Assembly (NCBI GenBank): GCA_045598105.1
Contig: JAZLLK010000063.1
Span: 1-50,935 of the forward strand
Reading direction: 5' to 3'
DNA: 50,935 nucleotides
Origin: UBA1205 sp045598105
GTDB lineage: Bacteria; Bacteroidota; Bacteroidia; Bacteroidales; WCHB1-69
The notes under the pieces are model-generated. The model searched no databases. It worked only from the letters and a program-made list of their open reading frames with translations, and was not told where the DNA came from. Position numbers and translations under genes: made by a program. This document shows positions 9,369-18,254 of this stretch, in pieces. Numbering within the stretch: the first letter of the stretch is position 1; each line of letters starts with the position of its first letter.

Positions 9369-11285
9369 TTATTCAGCTTTAGGAGCTTCTTCTGCTTCTA
9401 CCTCTGTTTCTGCTTTTTTTGCTTTTTTAGCTGCAGATTTTTTCTTGGCTTCAGCTTGTTCCAAATCAGCTTTCAAATTTACTAAAGCATCCAAATCACC
9501 TAACGTGGATTTTTCTACACTATCCGATTTTTTTGCTTTTACCTTTTTGTCTTCACCTTCATTTTCGGCTTCTTTTACATCCTTCCATATTTGGGTGTGT
9601 GACAATATAATTTTCTTGTTTTCTTTGGAAAATTCCACTACTTTGAATTCAGCAGTTTCACCTTGTTTAATGGTGGTACCGTCTTCACGTTGTAAGCCGC
9701 GGTTAAAGGCAAAGCCTTCCACACCTTGTAATGCAATGGATGAGCCCTTTTCGTTTTGGCCTGCCAAAGTACCTTCATGTATAGAACCTATAGAATATAT
9801 GGTTTCAAATACATCCCATGGATTTTCTTCCAACTGCTTGTGTCCTAAGCTCAAACGACGATTTTCTACGTCCATTTCCAAAACCACTACATCTATTTGT
9901 TCACCTATTTTTGTAAATTCGGCAGGATGTTTAATTTTCTTTGACCATGAAAGATCAGATATGTGAATTAAACCATCCACTCCTTCTTCCAATTCTACAA
10001 ATATACCAAATGTGGTGAAATTACGAACTACTGCAGTGTGACGTGAACCTATAGGATATTTATCGGCTATGGTAATCCAAGGATCAGGTATTAATTGTTT
10101 TATACCCAATGACATTTTACGTTCTTCACGGTCAAGAGTTAAAATAACCGATTCCACAGTTTGCCCTACGGTTAAGAAATCCTGAGCGGTGCGTAAATGC
10201 TGTGACCATGACATTTCAGATACATGTATCAGACCTTCTACACCCGGCAATATTTCTACAAATGCACCATAATCAGCTAATACTACTACTTTACCTGTTA
10301 CTTTATCACCTACTTTTAAGTCAGGATCTAAAGCATCCCAAGGATGAGGAGTTAATTGTTTTAAGCCCAAAGCAATACGCTTTTTAGTTTCATCAAAGTC
10401 CAAAATAACAACGTCAATTTTTTGGTCTAATTCCAATATTTCTTTAGGATCACTTACTCTGCCCCACGACAAGTCGGTAATGTGAATTAAGCCGTCTACG
10501 CCGCCCAAATCAATGAATGCACCATAGTTGGTAATATTTTTAACGGTTCCTTCCAATACCTGACCTTTTTCCAAACCGGACATAATTTCCATTCTTTGGG
10601 TTTCAATTTCCGATTCAATAAGAGCTTTGTGTGAAACAACCACGTTCTTGAATTCCTGGTTAATTTTAACCACTTTGAATTCCATGGTTTTATCTACAAA
10701 TACATCATAATCTCTAATGGGCTTCACGTCTATTTGGCTACCGGGCAGGAATGCTTCTATACCAAATACATCTACTATTAAGCCGCCTTTGGTTTTTGAT
10801 TTAACGTAACCGTTAATAATTTCACCGCTTTCACAAGCCTGATTAACTCTTTCCCATGACTTAAGCATGCGGGCCTTCTTGTGTGAAAGTATTAACTGAC
10901 CATTGGCATCTTCCTGGCTTTCTACGTACACTTCTACTTTGTCGCCTATTTTTAAATCGGGCATGTAACGTAATTCATTAGCGGGAATTACACCATCCGA
11001 TTTAAAACCAATGTTTACAACTACTTCTCTGGAATTTTTGGCAACCACTATACCTTCCACCACTTCCTGTTCTACTATGGCATTGAAAGTTTGGTTATAC
11101 ACATCTTCCATTTGTTTTACTTCAGCCTCGGTATAAACACTTTTATGCTTACCCAGTTCATCCCAATTAAAATCATCGGTATTAGGAGTGGCTACTGATT
11201 TGTTAGTAATTTCGTGAACTTTCACGGTCTTTTTAGTTTCTTCAGCGTTGGCTAAATTTTCAGACATATTTAATTCTTCTGTCAT
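9369..11285 (-). CDS. rpsA: 30S ribosomal protein S1
   Basis: 638 residues from the ATG at 11285. A second ATG six codons in (11267) is also possible, and the longer open frame starts with GTG. After an acidic N-terminus come six S1 (OB-fold) repeats; clear examples are NYGAFIDLGGVDGLIHITDLSWG, cut here to its YGAFIDLGGVDGLIH core, then DYGAFVEILPGVEGLIHVSEMSW and TFGIFVELEEGVDGLIHISDLSW. The tail is rich in Ala, Glu and Lys. S1 binds mRNA to the 30S subunit, which matters in a phylum largely lacking Shine-Dalgarno sites. The gene stands alone, with its own promoter at 11388-11395, a leader of about 100 bases starting with a hairpin, and a terminator 16 bases after the stop. Confidence 0.96.
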   Translation of the reverse strand: MTEELNMSENLANAEETKKTVKVHEITNKSVATPNTDDFNWDELGKHKSVYTEAEVKQMEDVYNQTFNAIVEQEVVEGIVVAKNSREVVVNIGFKSDGVIPANELRYMPDLKIGDKVEVYVESQEDANGQLILSHKKARMLKSWERVNQACESGEIINGYVKSKTKGGLIVDVFGIEAFLPGSQIDVKPIRDYDVFVDKTMEFKVVKINQEFKNVVVSHKALIESEIETQRMEIMSGLEKGQVLEGTVKNITNYGAFIDLGGVDGLIHITDLSWGRVSDPKEILELDQKIDVVILDFDETKKRIALGLKQLTPHPWDALDPDLKVGDKVTGKVVVLADYGAFVEILPGVEGLIHVSEMSWSQHLRTAQDFLTVGQTVESVILTLDREERKMSLGIKQLIPDPWITIADKYPIGSRHTAVVRNFTTFGIFVELEEGVDGLIHISDLSWSKKIKHPAEFTKIGEQIDVVVLEMDVENRRLSLGHKQLEENPWDVFETIYSIGSIHEGTLAGQNEKGSSIALQGVEGFAFNRGLQREDGTTIKQGETAEFKVVEFSKENKKIILSHTQIWKDVKEAENEGEDKKVKAKKSDSVEKSTLGDLDALVNLKADLEQAEAKKKSAAKKAKKAETEVEAEEAPKAE

Positions 11286-11355
11286 GTGTTGAATACACAC
11301 TCACGCGTGTGAATTGTTTTAAATGATTAATAATTAGAGGTTTACTATACTTGCT

Positions 11356-11383
11356 TTGTTCCAAAGAGCCTCTTTTGGAACAA
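11356..11383 (-). promoter_or_regulatory. 5'-terminal hairpin of the rpsA leader
   Basis: A perfect 10-base inverted repeat (TTGTTCCAAA / TTTGGAACAA) with an 8-base centre in which GAG and CTC can pair further. It starts within a few bases of the predicted transcription start, so the rpsA mRNA would begin with this stem-loop. It could stabilise the message or act as an S1 autoregulatory site; neither is shown by the sequence. Confidence 0.6.
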
Positions 11384-11387
11384 GATG

Positions 11388-11395
11388 CAAATATA
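11388..11395 (-). promoter_or_regulatory. Promoter -7 element of rpsA (TATATTTG)
   Basis: Exact TAnnTTTG on the minus strand. It lies about 100 bases upstream of the rpsA ATG and directly before the leader hairpin. Confidence 0.65.
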
Positions 11396-11438
11396 GCACT
11401 TTTTTTTGAATTATAAATCAATAAGATATAATATTTTT

Positions 11439-12554
11439 TTACAAGGCATACAAAATTTCCAATATTTGGTCTCCTCTGCCTCCAAAACTACGATTAAATT
11501 CATTGGAAAGTATCACTACACAAGCCTTATCATATAGCCTGCGTGAAAACAGGTTGTTATTTCCGTTCCACAAGCCGCCATGATATATAATGGCATGCCC
11601 GTGCGTATCTTGTGCCAGTCGCCAACCATATCCGTAATTATGATCGGCCGCCATCTCCTTATGTTTAGGAGCGTAAGCGAGCTGCAAGGTAGTATCATTC
11701 AGTATTTTTCCGCTATATAAGGCCACATTCCATTTATACATATCATCCGCTGTGCTGAATACAGCCTTATCACCTACTACCACCGACATAAAATCCCGTA
11801 CATAGGTCTTATATCCCGAACGATGCCCTATGGTGTATCCCTGCGGGTCAAATAAGCCCCGTCCGTACAAAAAAGTATGCTTCATATCGGCCGGCCCCCA
11901 CACATATTGGCGTAAATAATCCTCCATACGCATACCCGAAACCCTTTCCGCTATAAGTGCCAGCAAAGCATAGTTTGTATTACAATATTCAAATTTGGCA
12001 TTTGGCCGGGCCAATACTTTAGGCCTGTATTTTTGTATCATGCGAAGCAGGCTGTCATTATCAAAACTGTAATCCTTATTTTTATGGTAGCCGCCCGAAT
12101 AATCCACATAATCGGACAGGCCAGACCTATGACACAGCAGCTGATGTACCGTGATACCCGCATACGGAAATTCGGGCAAATACACGCTCACCTCATCAGT
12201 AAGTTTTAATTTACCCTGCTCGTATAGTTGCAATATACACACCGCCGTGAACTGTTTTGATACCGATGCCAGTTCGTACTGCGACCCCGCATTCAGCTTT
12301 TGCCTGTTACGGTAATCGGCATAGCCCGCATAATTAGTATATACCACACAGGTGTCTAATGAAGCCAGCACCACTCCGTTAAACTGGCGAAGCTTTACCA
12401 TATCATGAAATACAGCATCTATTTTTTTTGCCTTCATTTGCATGTTAATGCTGTCAAAAAAAACATTGGCTTCCCTGAAGGCTTCTCCCGCATTTTGTGC
12501 TACGGCACCACACATAACACCTGCTAATACCAAAGTATATATATATTTACGCAT
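11439..12554 (-). CDS. Exported serine hydrolase, class C beta-lactamase family
   Basis: 371 residues from the ATG; an in-frame GTG sits two codons upstream. The signal peptide ends near GAVAQNAG. The beta-lactamase/D-Ala-D-Ala-carboxypeptidase-like fold shows the SxxK motif SVSK in ELASVSKQFTAV (about residues 90-100), the tyrosine motif YCN in KFEYCNTNYALL and the HxG-type motif HGG in IIYHGGLWNG. Between them, LLCHRSGLSDY is the usual TSGL-like segment. Such stand-alone proteins are usually peptidases or esterases acting in the periplasm rather than drug-degrading lactamases. The gene is transcribed from its own minus-strand promoter at 12617-12624. It sits between rpsA and a terminator and so is probably monocistronic. 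Confidence 0.85.
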   Translation of the reverse strand: MRKYIYTLVLAGVMCGAVAQNAGEAFREANVFFDSINMQMKAKKIDAVFHDMVKLRQFNGVVLASLDTCVVYTNYAGYADYRNRQKLNAGSQYELASVSKQFTAVCILQLYEQGKLKLTDEVSVYLPEFPYAGITVHQLLCHRSGLSDYVDYSGGYHKNKDYSFDNDSLLRMIQKYRPKVLARPNAKFEYCNTNYALLALIAERVSGMRMEDYLRQYVWGPADMKHTFLYGRGLFDPQGYTIGHRSGYKTYVRDFMSVVVGDKAVFSTADDMYKWNVALYSGKILNDTTLQLAYAPKHKEMAADHNYGYGWRLAQDTHGHAIIYHGGLWNGNNNLFSRRLYDKACVVILSNEFNRSFGGRGDQILEILYAL

Positions 12555-12616
12555 GCTCACTTATACTATTGCTTATTTCCTGTTGTTTTTCATAGCATGT
12601 ACCTTACCGGCACATG

Positions 12617-12624
12617 CAAAAATA
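12617..12624 (-). promoter_or_regulatory. Promoter -7 element of the serine hydrolase (TATTTTTG)
   Basis: Exact TAnnTTTG on the minus strand, about 63 bases before the ATG. It lies downstream of the tandem terminator that ends the preceding operon. Confidence 0.55.
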
Positions 12625-12690
12625 ACATTTCCTTTACTTATTACACATGCATATTTTCAAAATTTATTAACCGTAAAAAGTTATTGTACA

Positions 12691-12743
12691 TTTTTGTTGC
12701 AGATACTGCAACAAAAAAAAGCCTCCTTTTATCAGGAAGCTTT
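12691..12743 (-). terminator. Tandem hairpins ending the lipoprotein/beta-barrel operon
   Basis: Read on the minus strand, a stem at 12743-12718 (AAAGCTTCCT / AGGAGGCTTT, loop GATAAA) is followed by a run of eight T, a classic intrinsic terminator 24 bases after the stop. It runs directly into a second, perfect 12-base stem at 12717-12691 with only a three-base loop. Confidence 0.88.
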
Positions 12744-12766
12744 TTAATAAACAGGTGTATTCACTG

Positions 12767-13690
12767 CTATTTAAAATAGTAATGTAATGACAATACTACA
12801 CCAAGATTTTCGGTTCCATACAGTAAAGAGGTACTACCCGGGCTTATAAGTTTATTATATTCCACAGTAGCGGCCTGTGCTGCGGAATAGCCTTCATACA
12901 CTATATATGTTTGGGGCTGGAATGCTACCACTACAGGGGCAAAAGTAACATTGGCACCCAATGACAAACGCTCTGCAAAAAACCATTCCACACCCAAATC
13001 ACACATGATGCCTACTCCATGTTCCACACCGGTAGTATAGCGTTTTACAGGACGGGCATAAGCTATATCACCATTGGTGGAAAAGTCGTTGAGTGAATCA
13101 CTAATGAGCTGCATACAGGTAGGAGCCTGATTTTGAGCGGTGAGTATGTTGCCGTATTTGAATATCATACTGCCGCCGCCAAATGAATACATTAAGCTCA
13201 CACCACCCACAAAACGCAATTTGCGGCTGCCACCGGTGAATTCCATGCCAATCATGGCACCGCCACCGGCCATATTAAAACGGATACCGTCTTCCACCAC
13301 GTCTTCACTCAAAGGATTATTAAAACGAGCCTTGTCATCGGCAACATATTCCCTATAATTAAAATAAGCTCCGCTAAAACCCACACTGGCCTTAAGTGCC
13401 AGCACATCGGAAAATTTGTGTTTCACACTTATGGAAGCCATGGGCGACTGTGCCAAAAGGAACATTTGGTATGGATATGAACCCTGTGAAGCCACGCTAT
13501 TTCCTATAAAATCACCGGTACTAAATATACCGTTTGCCTTAATACCGGCCACGGGATTAATACTAAAACCTATAGCGGTACTGCCTGCTGAAGGAAGAAA
13601 ACCTTCAGGTATGGATTTTTGCTGTGCACTCATACTTATGCAGCATACCACCAGCACTGCCAATACACTATATTTTATTATATGTTTCAT
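12767..13690 (-). CDS. Outer-membrane beta-barrel protein of unknown function
   Basis: 307 residues. The signal peptide ends in SMSAQQ (about 22-24). The rest alternates amphipathic strands with Gly/Ser-rich turns (GGSMIFKYGN, RLSLGANVTFAPV) and closes with LSLHYYFK, an aromatic C-terminal strand typical of Bacteroidota outer-membrane barrels. No specific family is recognised and no type IX C-terminal sorting domain is seen. It starts 27 bases after the stop of the small lipoprotein gene upstream and is followed by tandem terminators, so the two genes form an operon. A lipoprotein/barrel pair suggests a surface assembly, but the substrate is unknown. Confidence 0.7.
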   Translation of the reverse strand: MKHIIKYSVLAVLVVCCISMSAQQKSIPEGFLPSAGSTAIGFSINPVAGIKANGIFSTGDFIGNSVASQGSYPYQMFLLAQSPMASISVKHKFSDVLALKASVGFSGAYFNYREYVADDKARFNNPLSEDVVEDGIRFNMAGGGAMIGMEFTGGSRKLRFVGGVSLMYSFGGGSMIFKYGNILTAQNQAPTCMQLISDSLNDFSTNGDIAYARPVKRYTTGVEHGVGIMCDLGVEWFFAERLSLGANVTFAPVVVAFQPQTYIVYEGYSAAQAATVEYNKLISPGSTSLLYGTENLGVVLSLHYYFK

Positions 13691-13717
13691 ATTACTCTTT
13701 TTTTTACGTTACGTATG

Positions 13718-14200
13718 TTATTTATTAAGGTTAGGTGTATATGGATAGGTTTTGGCAACACCGGCTTTTAAATTCACCTGCGAGCTCATACCATCTAATA
13801 CAGTTTTGGAACCGGAGGTAGCCTGAAATTCGCCCGTTACTAAATCGTCGTTATATTCGCAATCAGTTATAAAAATAGTACTGGCCGAAAAACTCACCAA
13901 AGAACCCGGCTTGGCAGGTATAATCACTTCATAATAACCCTTGTTATCGGTAGAGGCAACATAACGCTTTACACCGGTGAGTTTACTGTTAATAGAACTC
14001 AGGTCTACATCTACATACACATCTGCCCCTCCCTTGAAATTGGTAACACTTGTACTATAATTATATGACACATAACCTCTTACTGTTGCAGAACCTGCAA
14101 TATTTTCTTCATTAAGAGCTGTGGGGTCTTTTTTTTCACATGACACCAATGTCATGGCTACTAAAACTAAAACTGAAAGTTTGAATACTAAATGTTTCAT
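13718..14200 (-). CDS. Small lipoprotein with carboxypeptidase-regulatory-like fold
   Basis: 160 residues. The lipobox is LVSC with Cys 21, followed by EKKD. Residues about 35-115 look like a CarboxypepD_reg/transthyretin-like beta domain: ATVRGYVSYNY, GADVYVDVDL, then STDNKGYYEVIIPA, the usual D-x-x-G-x-Y/F pattern, and SVSFSA-type strands. It is probably periplasmic or surface-anchored and paired with the beta-barrel protein downstream. No exact promoter match was found in the 86 bases upstream, so it may also be reached by transcription from the BIG2 lipoprotein gene. Confidence 0.65.
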   Translation of the reverse strand: MKHLVFKLSVLVLVAMTLVSCEKKDPTALNEENIAGSATVRGYVSYNYSTSVTNFKGGADVYVDVDLSSINSKLTGVKRYVASTDNKGYYEVIIPAKPGSLVSFSASTIFITDCEYNDDLVTGEFQATSGSKTVLDGMSSQVNLKAGVAKTYPYTPNLNK

Positions 14201-14286
14201 TTTTTAATGTTTTTAAATTATTTACTTTGTTGTTTTATATATTTTGTGTTTATTTTTTATCATACTATATGTATGCAGGTTCAGGT

Positions 14287-16614
14287 TTATTGTCCCACTA
14301 CCAACATATAACAGTCAGACAATATATCGGAAACAAATATTTTATTACCGTTTTTATACAAGACACCATGCTTAGTATGGTAATAATTTCCGTTTTTTAC
14401 CGTGAACGAATCGGATATTGACGTTGACATATTGGAACCGATAACGGTTCCGTTTTTAATCAGTTGCCCACCGGTTTTTGATATACCGTACTTATCACCG
14501 CCTGCGGTGATATATATTTTTGACAAAAGAGTAGTACCCATACCGTGATTGCTTACCGCCGTGCCGTTTTTATACCATGAAAGCTGCCCGCCGGTATTAC
14601 TGCCCGCCATATATACATCGGGGCCACCATCAGCCTTGGCCATACATTCTACATAACCCGATATAGCACTACCTGAACCATTGATATACAATTTCTTTGA
14701 ACTATTCAAATAGGTATACACATAGCCGGGAGAAGAGGCTTCCATTATCATATTTTTTATACTGCTATAATCGGGTGCTGTTTCCAAATCCGTTACCGAA
14801 AAACCGGAACCTCCCGTATATTTATATATTCTATACTTATAGGTACCACTGGTAGTTTCCACTATGGCTGCTATATATATAGTACCATCAGCACACACCG
14901 ACAAACCCTTCACCTGATTATTATGCAAATCATACAAAGTTCCACTGGTAGCCAACAGATTGTTATTTCTATACAACTTAATAGTAACACTTCCGATTGA
15001 ACCTGATTTTATGGCTGAATACACATCGGTACCTGCCATTTTAGGGAATCTACAATAACCCGGTAAGGTAAAATAGAGCACACCGTTCTTATATATTTTA
15101 TAACCGTCACTGGTAAAATACGTGCCTGCTGTTACTACTACCGTACATGCTTTTACGGTATTGCCCACTGTGGCCATTATTACGGCAGTACCGGCTGTTT
15201 TACCCGTAACCACACCTGACGCACTTACGGTGGCTATAGCCGTATTTGATGATGACCATGATAAACTTCCTGCCGATGATGTCGGCACCACGGCAGCTGT
15301 GAGTGTATCGTATGAACCTGTTAGCAGGTACAGGCTATCCTTATTCAATGTTATATCAGCTGCTCGCACGCTTACCGTACACACCGATGTACGACAGCCG
15401 TGTAGCGTAGCCGTAATATAGGCGGTACCTGCCGATACGGCCGTTACCAGCCCGCTACTGCTTACCTTGGCTATGCTGCTGTTAGATGTGCTCCAGGTTA
15501 CCTTAGTGCTGTCACCTGCCGGCATAGTGGTTTTATATAGCTGATAAGTTTGATCCTTGCGTATTGACACCCGGGTTTCTGACACCGTCACCTTGGTGCT
15601 AGCTACCGATACGGTACATTGAGCCGTTACATCCTTATAAGCAGCCGTTATCACTGCCTTGGCAGGATAATGCTTAAGCGTGCACACACCATTGGCTACC
15701 GTTATCGAATCGGAATCTGAAGTCCATTTTATCTGCGAAGCTGCACCGGCAGGACGTATAGTATAATCCAAAGTATAATTTCTGCACTCATATACAGCCA
15801 CTATTGAACGCATGGTAAGTATGGCATTTTTAACCGCTACTTCACATTGCATAGTAGAAGTACCCAAAGTAGCTTTTATTACTGCCGTTCCGCCACCTAC
15901 AGCCGTTACCAGCCCGGTAGCACTTACCGTAGCCACTGACGCATTGGTGGTACTCCATTTTATTTGCTGTGAAGTAATGGCGGGGGTGAGTGTAAGCTTG
16001 AGCTGACGCTGCTCGGTAGCCACCAGGGTATCTTTAGTTCTATCTAATGCCAGACCTATAGGCTTTACCACTATACTGCAAACATCACTCTTATCACCGG
16101 CCTTTACCGTAATACGGGCTGCGCCGGCCTTGCAGGCGGTAACCACACCGGTTTGATTCACCTTCAACACGCTGGTATCCGATGATGACCATGCCAACTT
16201 CACCGATATAAACGAGGGCCTTATCGCACAGGTAAACTGTTTATTTTGACCTTCGTACAGTATAGCGGTATCTTTATTTATTTCCAAACTTTGCAAATCG
16301 GATGAGCCGTCATACACCCACACCTTGCAGGCATCACTTTTATCACCGGACTTTGCGGTTATAACGCAGTATCCTGCATCTTTAGCTTGCACCAGGCCAT
16401 CCTCACTTACTATAGCCACATTCTTTCTATTGGTTTCCCACACCAATTCCTTAGCGGCACGCTTGGGACGCACTTCAACTTTCAACTGATAACTGTCGTT
16501 CTCATCTAATGTAAGTTCCACTTCCTTATCACTAAGGCTTACACTTTCCACTTCCTTACGACAGGAACTCATGCATAGCAGTAACGCTATGAAACATACT
16601 AAATACTTTTTCAT
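14287..16614 (-). CDS. Large lipoprotein with BIG2 Ig-like repeats
   Basis: 775 residues. The lipobox is MSSC with Cys 18. About six bacterial Ig-like (BIG2) repeats span residues 20-500, each with the signature W(S/T)S(S/T)N..VA.VS..G.VTA...G.A.I.A, for example IKWSTTNASVATVSATG and LSWSSSNTAIATVSASG. The C-terminal 270 residues carry irregular repeats around YKNG or LYKNGN (GYKIYKNGVLYF, LSWYKNGTAV, HGVLYKNGNKIF), probably a propeller-like domain. It is most likely surface-exposed and adhesive or scaffolding; no catalytic motif is seen. A near-match promoter (TACCTTTA) lies just upstream at 16639-16646. The IS5-family element 44 bases away carries an outward promoter that also reads into it. 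Confidence 0.82.
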   Translation of the reverse strand: MKKYLVCFIALLLCMSSCRKEVESVSLSDKEVELTLDENDSYQLKVEVRPKRAAKELVWETNRKNVAIVSEDGLVQAKDAGYCVITAKSGDKSDACKVWVYDGSSDLQSLEINKDTAILYEGQNKQFTCAIRPSFISVKLAWSSSDTSVLKVNQTGVVTACKAGAARITVKAGDKSDVCSIVVKPIGLALDRTKDTLVATEQRQLKLTLTPAITSQQIKWSTTNASVATVSATGLVTAVGGGTAVIKATLGTSTMQCEVAVKNAILTMRSIVAVYECRNYTLDYTIRPAGAASQIKWTSDSDSITVANGVCTLKHYPAKAVITAAYKDVTAQCTVSVASTKVTVSETRVSIRKDQTYQLYKTTMPAGDSTKVTWSTSNSSIAKVSSSGLVTAVSAGTAYITATLHGCRTSVCTVSVRAADITLNKDSLYLLTGSYDTLTAAVVPTSSAGSLSWSSSNTAIATVSASGVVTGKTAGTAVIMATVGNTVKACTVVVTAGTYFTSDGYKIYKNGVLYFTLPGYCRFPKMAGTDVYSAIKSGSIGSVTIKLYRNNNLLATSGTLYDLHNNQVKGLSVCADGTIYIAAIVETTSGTYKYRIYKYTGGSGFSVTDLETAPDYSSIKNMIMEASSPGYVYTYLNSSKKLYINGSGSAISGYVECMAKADGGPDVYMAGSNTGGQLSWYKNGTAVSNHGMGTTLLSKIYITAGGDKYGISKTGGQLIKNGTVIGSNMSTSISDSFTVKNGNYYHTKHGVLYKNGNKIFVSDILSDCYMLVVGQ

Positions 16615-16741
16615 AAAGCATATATGTTTTAAATTTGTAAAGGTAACATTTTTTTGGGGTAGGCTCTAAAAATTAAACATTTTGTTCGTAGGTGTTCGGC
16701 AAAAAGCCTGGTTTAACCGCTTCGCACCTAAATTCAAGTTG

Positions 16742-16749
16742 CAAAGATA
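16742..16749 (-). promoter_or_regulatory. Outward promoter in the right end of IS copy 1 (TATCTTTG)
   Basis: Exact TAnnTTTG on the minus strand, downstream of the transposase stop and pointing out of the element towards the BIG2 lipoprotein gene. The same arrangement occurs in the other copy at 48933-48940. Confidence 0.5.
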
Positions 16750-16862
16750 CAATTTTTTTTCTTATTAGATACAATTATTTTACGTTTCTTTGTCCGGTTT
16801 TATGGTTGTAGGGGGGATTATCAATATGTTACATAATGGTTATATTTAAAACATCTGGTCTG

Positions 16863-17915
16863 TTAGTTGATTCCCAGTCGGGCTATTTGTTCTAACCGGA
16901 AGAAATTATAGATCATATTTTTGAGAAAGATTGCGGACTTCGCTCTCGCAAATCCGACTGTCCTTGTTGTAACTCTATTCATACTACCCTCCTCAAAGCC
17001 AAACACATGTTCCACTCGGCTACGTATGGATAATTTTTTACGATTTGAAGCCTTCTGTTCTTCCGTCAGCGGATGGTTTCTGAATCCCTTTTCGCAGATT
17101 TCATCGACCATGTCCCATTTCGCCAGAATGACTCCCTGTCCGACATAGGCAGAATCCGCATGCAGAGACTGTTCTTTGTCAGACTCTTCTGCCAAGTAAT
17201 CCAACGCCTGTGAATCATGTAGCGAAGCGGCTGACACAAAGCACTTCTTGATAAACTTGCTAACCTTGTCTGTCTTGATGTGGTTTTTGTATCCAAAGTA
17301 GTTCTGCCCACCCTTCTGTGTCCATCAGGCATCAACGTCCTTCTGCCTCTTCTTGTTGGGTGTGTCATTCCATGAATCACCACCCTTGCCATTCTTGATA
17401 TCTTTGTTCTCGTCTTTGGTATTGTGCTGCTTGGGTGCCGGCACAAAGCTTGCGTCAATAATCTGTTCCTCGTTGAAGATCAATCCCTTCTCATTGAGTT
17501 CATCCACAAACTGCTGGAATAGTTTCTCCGACAAACCCGAATCGGACATCTTCTCCGAGAATGCCCGGATTGTCTTCTCGTCAGGAACTTTGTCCCCAAA
17601 AGCAAGCCCAAGAAAATCCTTGAAACTCTGGCAATCAGTAATCCGGTATTGCACCTGATGGTCGCTCTGATTGTAGTAATGCTTGTTAACCATCACCTTG
17701 AACATCATCACTACATCATACGGTTTGGCTCCGGCATTATTTTTCTTAGCCTTGTTTTCAAACACATCCTCCAATGAATCTCAAAACATTTCAAAGTCGA
17801 TCACTTGCGATAATCGTTCAAGCGGATTACCCGGTGCGGCGAGATTCTCCTTCGTATTTTGTGTGTCAAACAAAGTAACCGATCCGAATTTTTTATATTT
17901 TGCCAGCTTATTCAT
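16863..17915 (-). pseudogene. IS5-family DDE transposase with two nonsense codons
   Basis: One continuous frame of 351 codons from the ATG at 17915. It is interrupted by TGA at codon 45 (17783-17781), where the relative at 47786 has Arg, and by TGA at 17327-17325, again in place of Arg before W-T-x-K-G-G. The catalytic segments are otherwise visible: IIDASFVPAP (first Asp), HADSAYVGQG (second Asp) and RSRVEHVFGF (Glu). The N-terminus MNKLAKYKKFGSVTLFD is typical of the family. As the frame is unbroken, point mutation rather than an indel has killed it. It is clearly related to copy 3, but far from identical. Confidence 0.9.
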
Positions 17916-17989
17916 GATTATGTTCAATACAATAACGAAGAAGCAGAATATTTATTTCATTATCAGTGATTTAATTTTTAGAGGTTACC

Positions 17990-18225
17990 ACAACATATTA
18001 AGATATCAAATAGATGTATTACTAATATTTTCAATTATTCATTGTAAACAAAGCTACATTCCCTGTTTTTCATACTCACTGCGGTATTTTCCCTTTTTAT
18101 CATGACATTTTGTGCAAAAATTAGCACACTCGCAGCCCCATGTTAGTGGTGCACATACAATAAAACATTATTAATCAGCTCTAAAAAATATATGTATAGG
18201 CAGGTAACAATTCATTTTTTTATTG
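17990..18225. other. Non-coding gap between IS copy 1 and tmRNA
   Basis: AT-rich stretch with no supported gene. The plus-strand open frame that crosses it also runs antisense through the IS and has no family features. It ends at the tmRNA promoter. Confidence 0.5.
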
Positions 18226-18233
18226 TATCTTTG
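18226..18233 (+). promoter_or_regulatory. Promoter -7 element of tmRNA (TATCTTTG)
   Basis: Exact TAnnTTTG about 21 bases before the mature 5' end of tmRNA. Confidence 0.6.
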
Positions 18234-18254
18234 TATGTTGGAATATTTCCGTAT

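Larger units (their letters stand above)
16658..17989 (-). mobile_element. IS5-family insertion sequence, copy 1 (inactive)
   Basis: Imperfect terminal inverted repeats, GGTAGGCTCTAAAAATTAAA at the right end (16658-16677) and GGTAACCTCTAAAAATTAAA on the opposite strand at 17970-17989, match at 18 of 20 positions. The element is about 1.33 kb and encloses one transposase frame with two stop codons. I cannot see a clear target-site duplication. Confidence 0.8.

Noticed and set aside
9328..9966. 212-codon open frame antisense to the end of rpsA
   Set aside because: It is a Ser/Phe/Ala-rich mirror of the Lys/Glu/Ala-rich rpsA tail and starts inside the terminator.
11439..12554. Serine hydrolase as an antibiotic-resistance beta-lactamase
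   Set aside because: It has the fold motifs but resembles stand-alone periplasmic hydrolases; nothing supports drug resistance.
16863..17915. TGA read as an amino acid in the IS transposase, since both interruptions replace Arg
   Set aside because: TGA is used as a true stop elsewhere in the window (for example the lipoprotein ending at 4456 and the transposase ending at 48867), and transposase decay explains both changes.
16650..17995. Target-site duplication flanking IS copy 1
   Set aside because: Flanks (TTTTTTTG and ACAACATA) share no convincing short duplication, so insertion limits rest on the inverted repeats alone.
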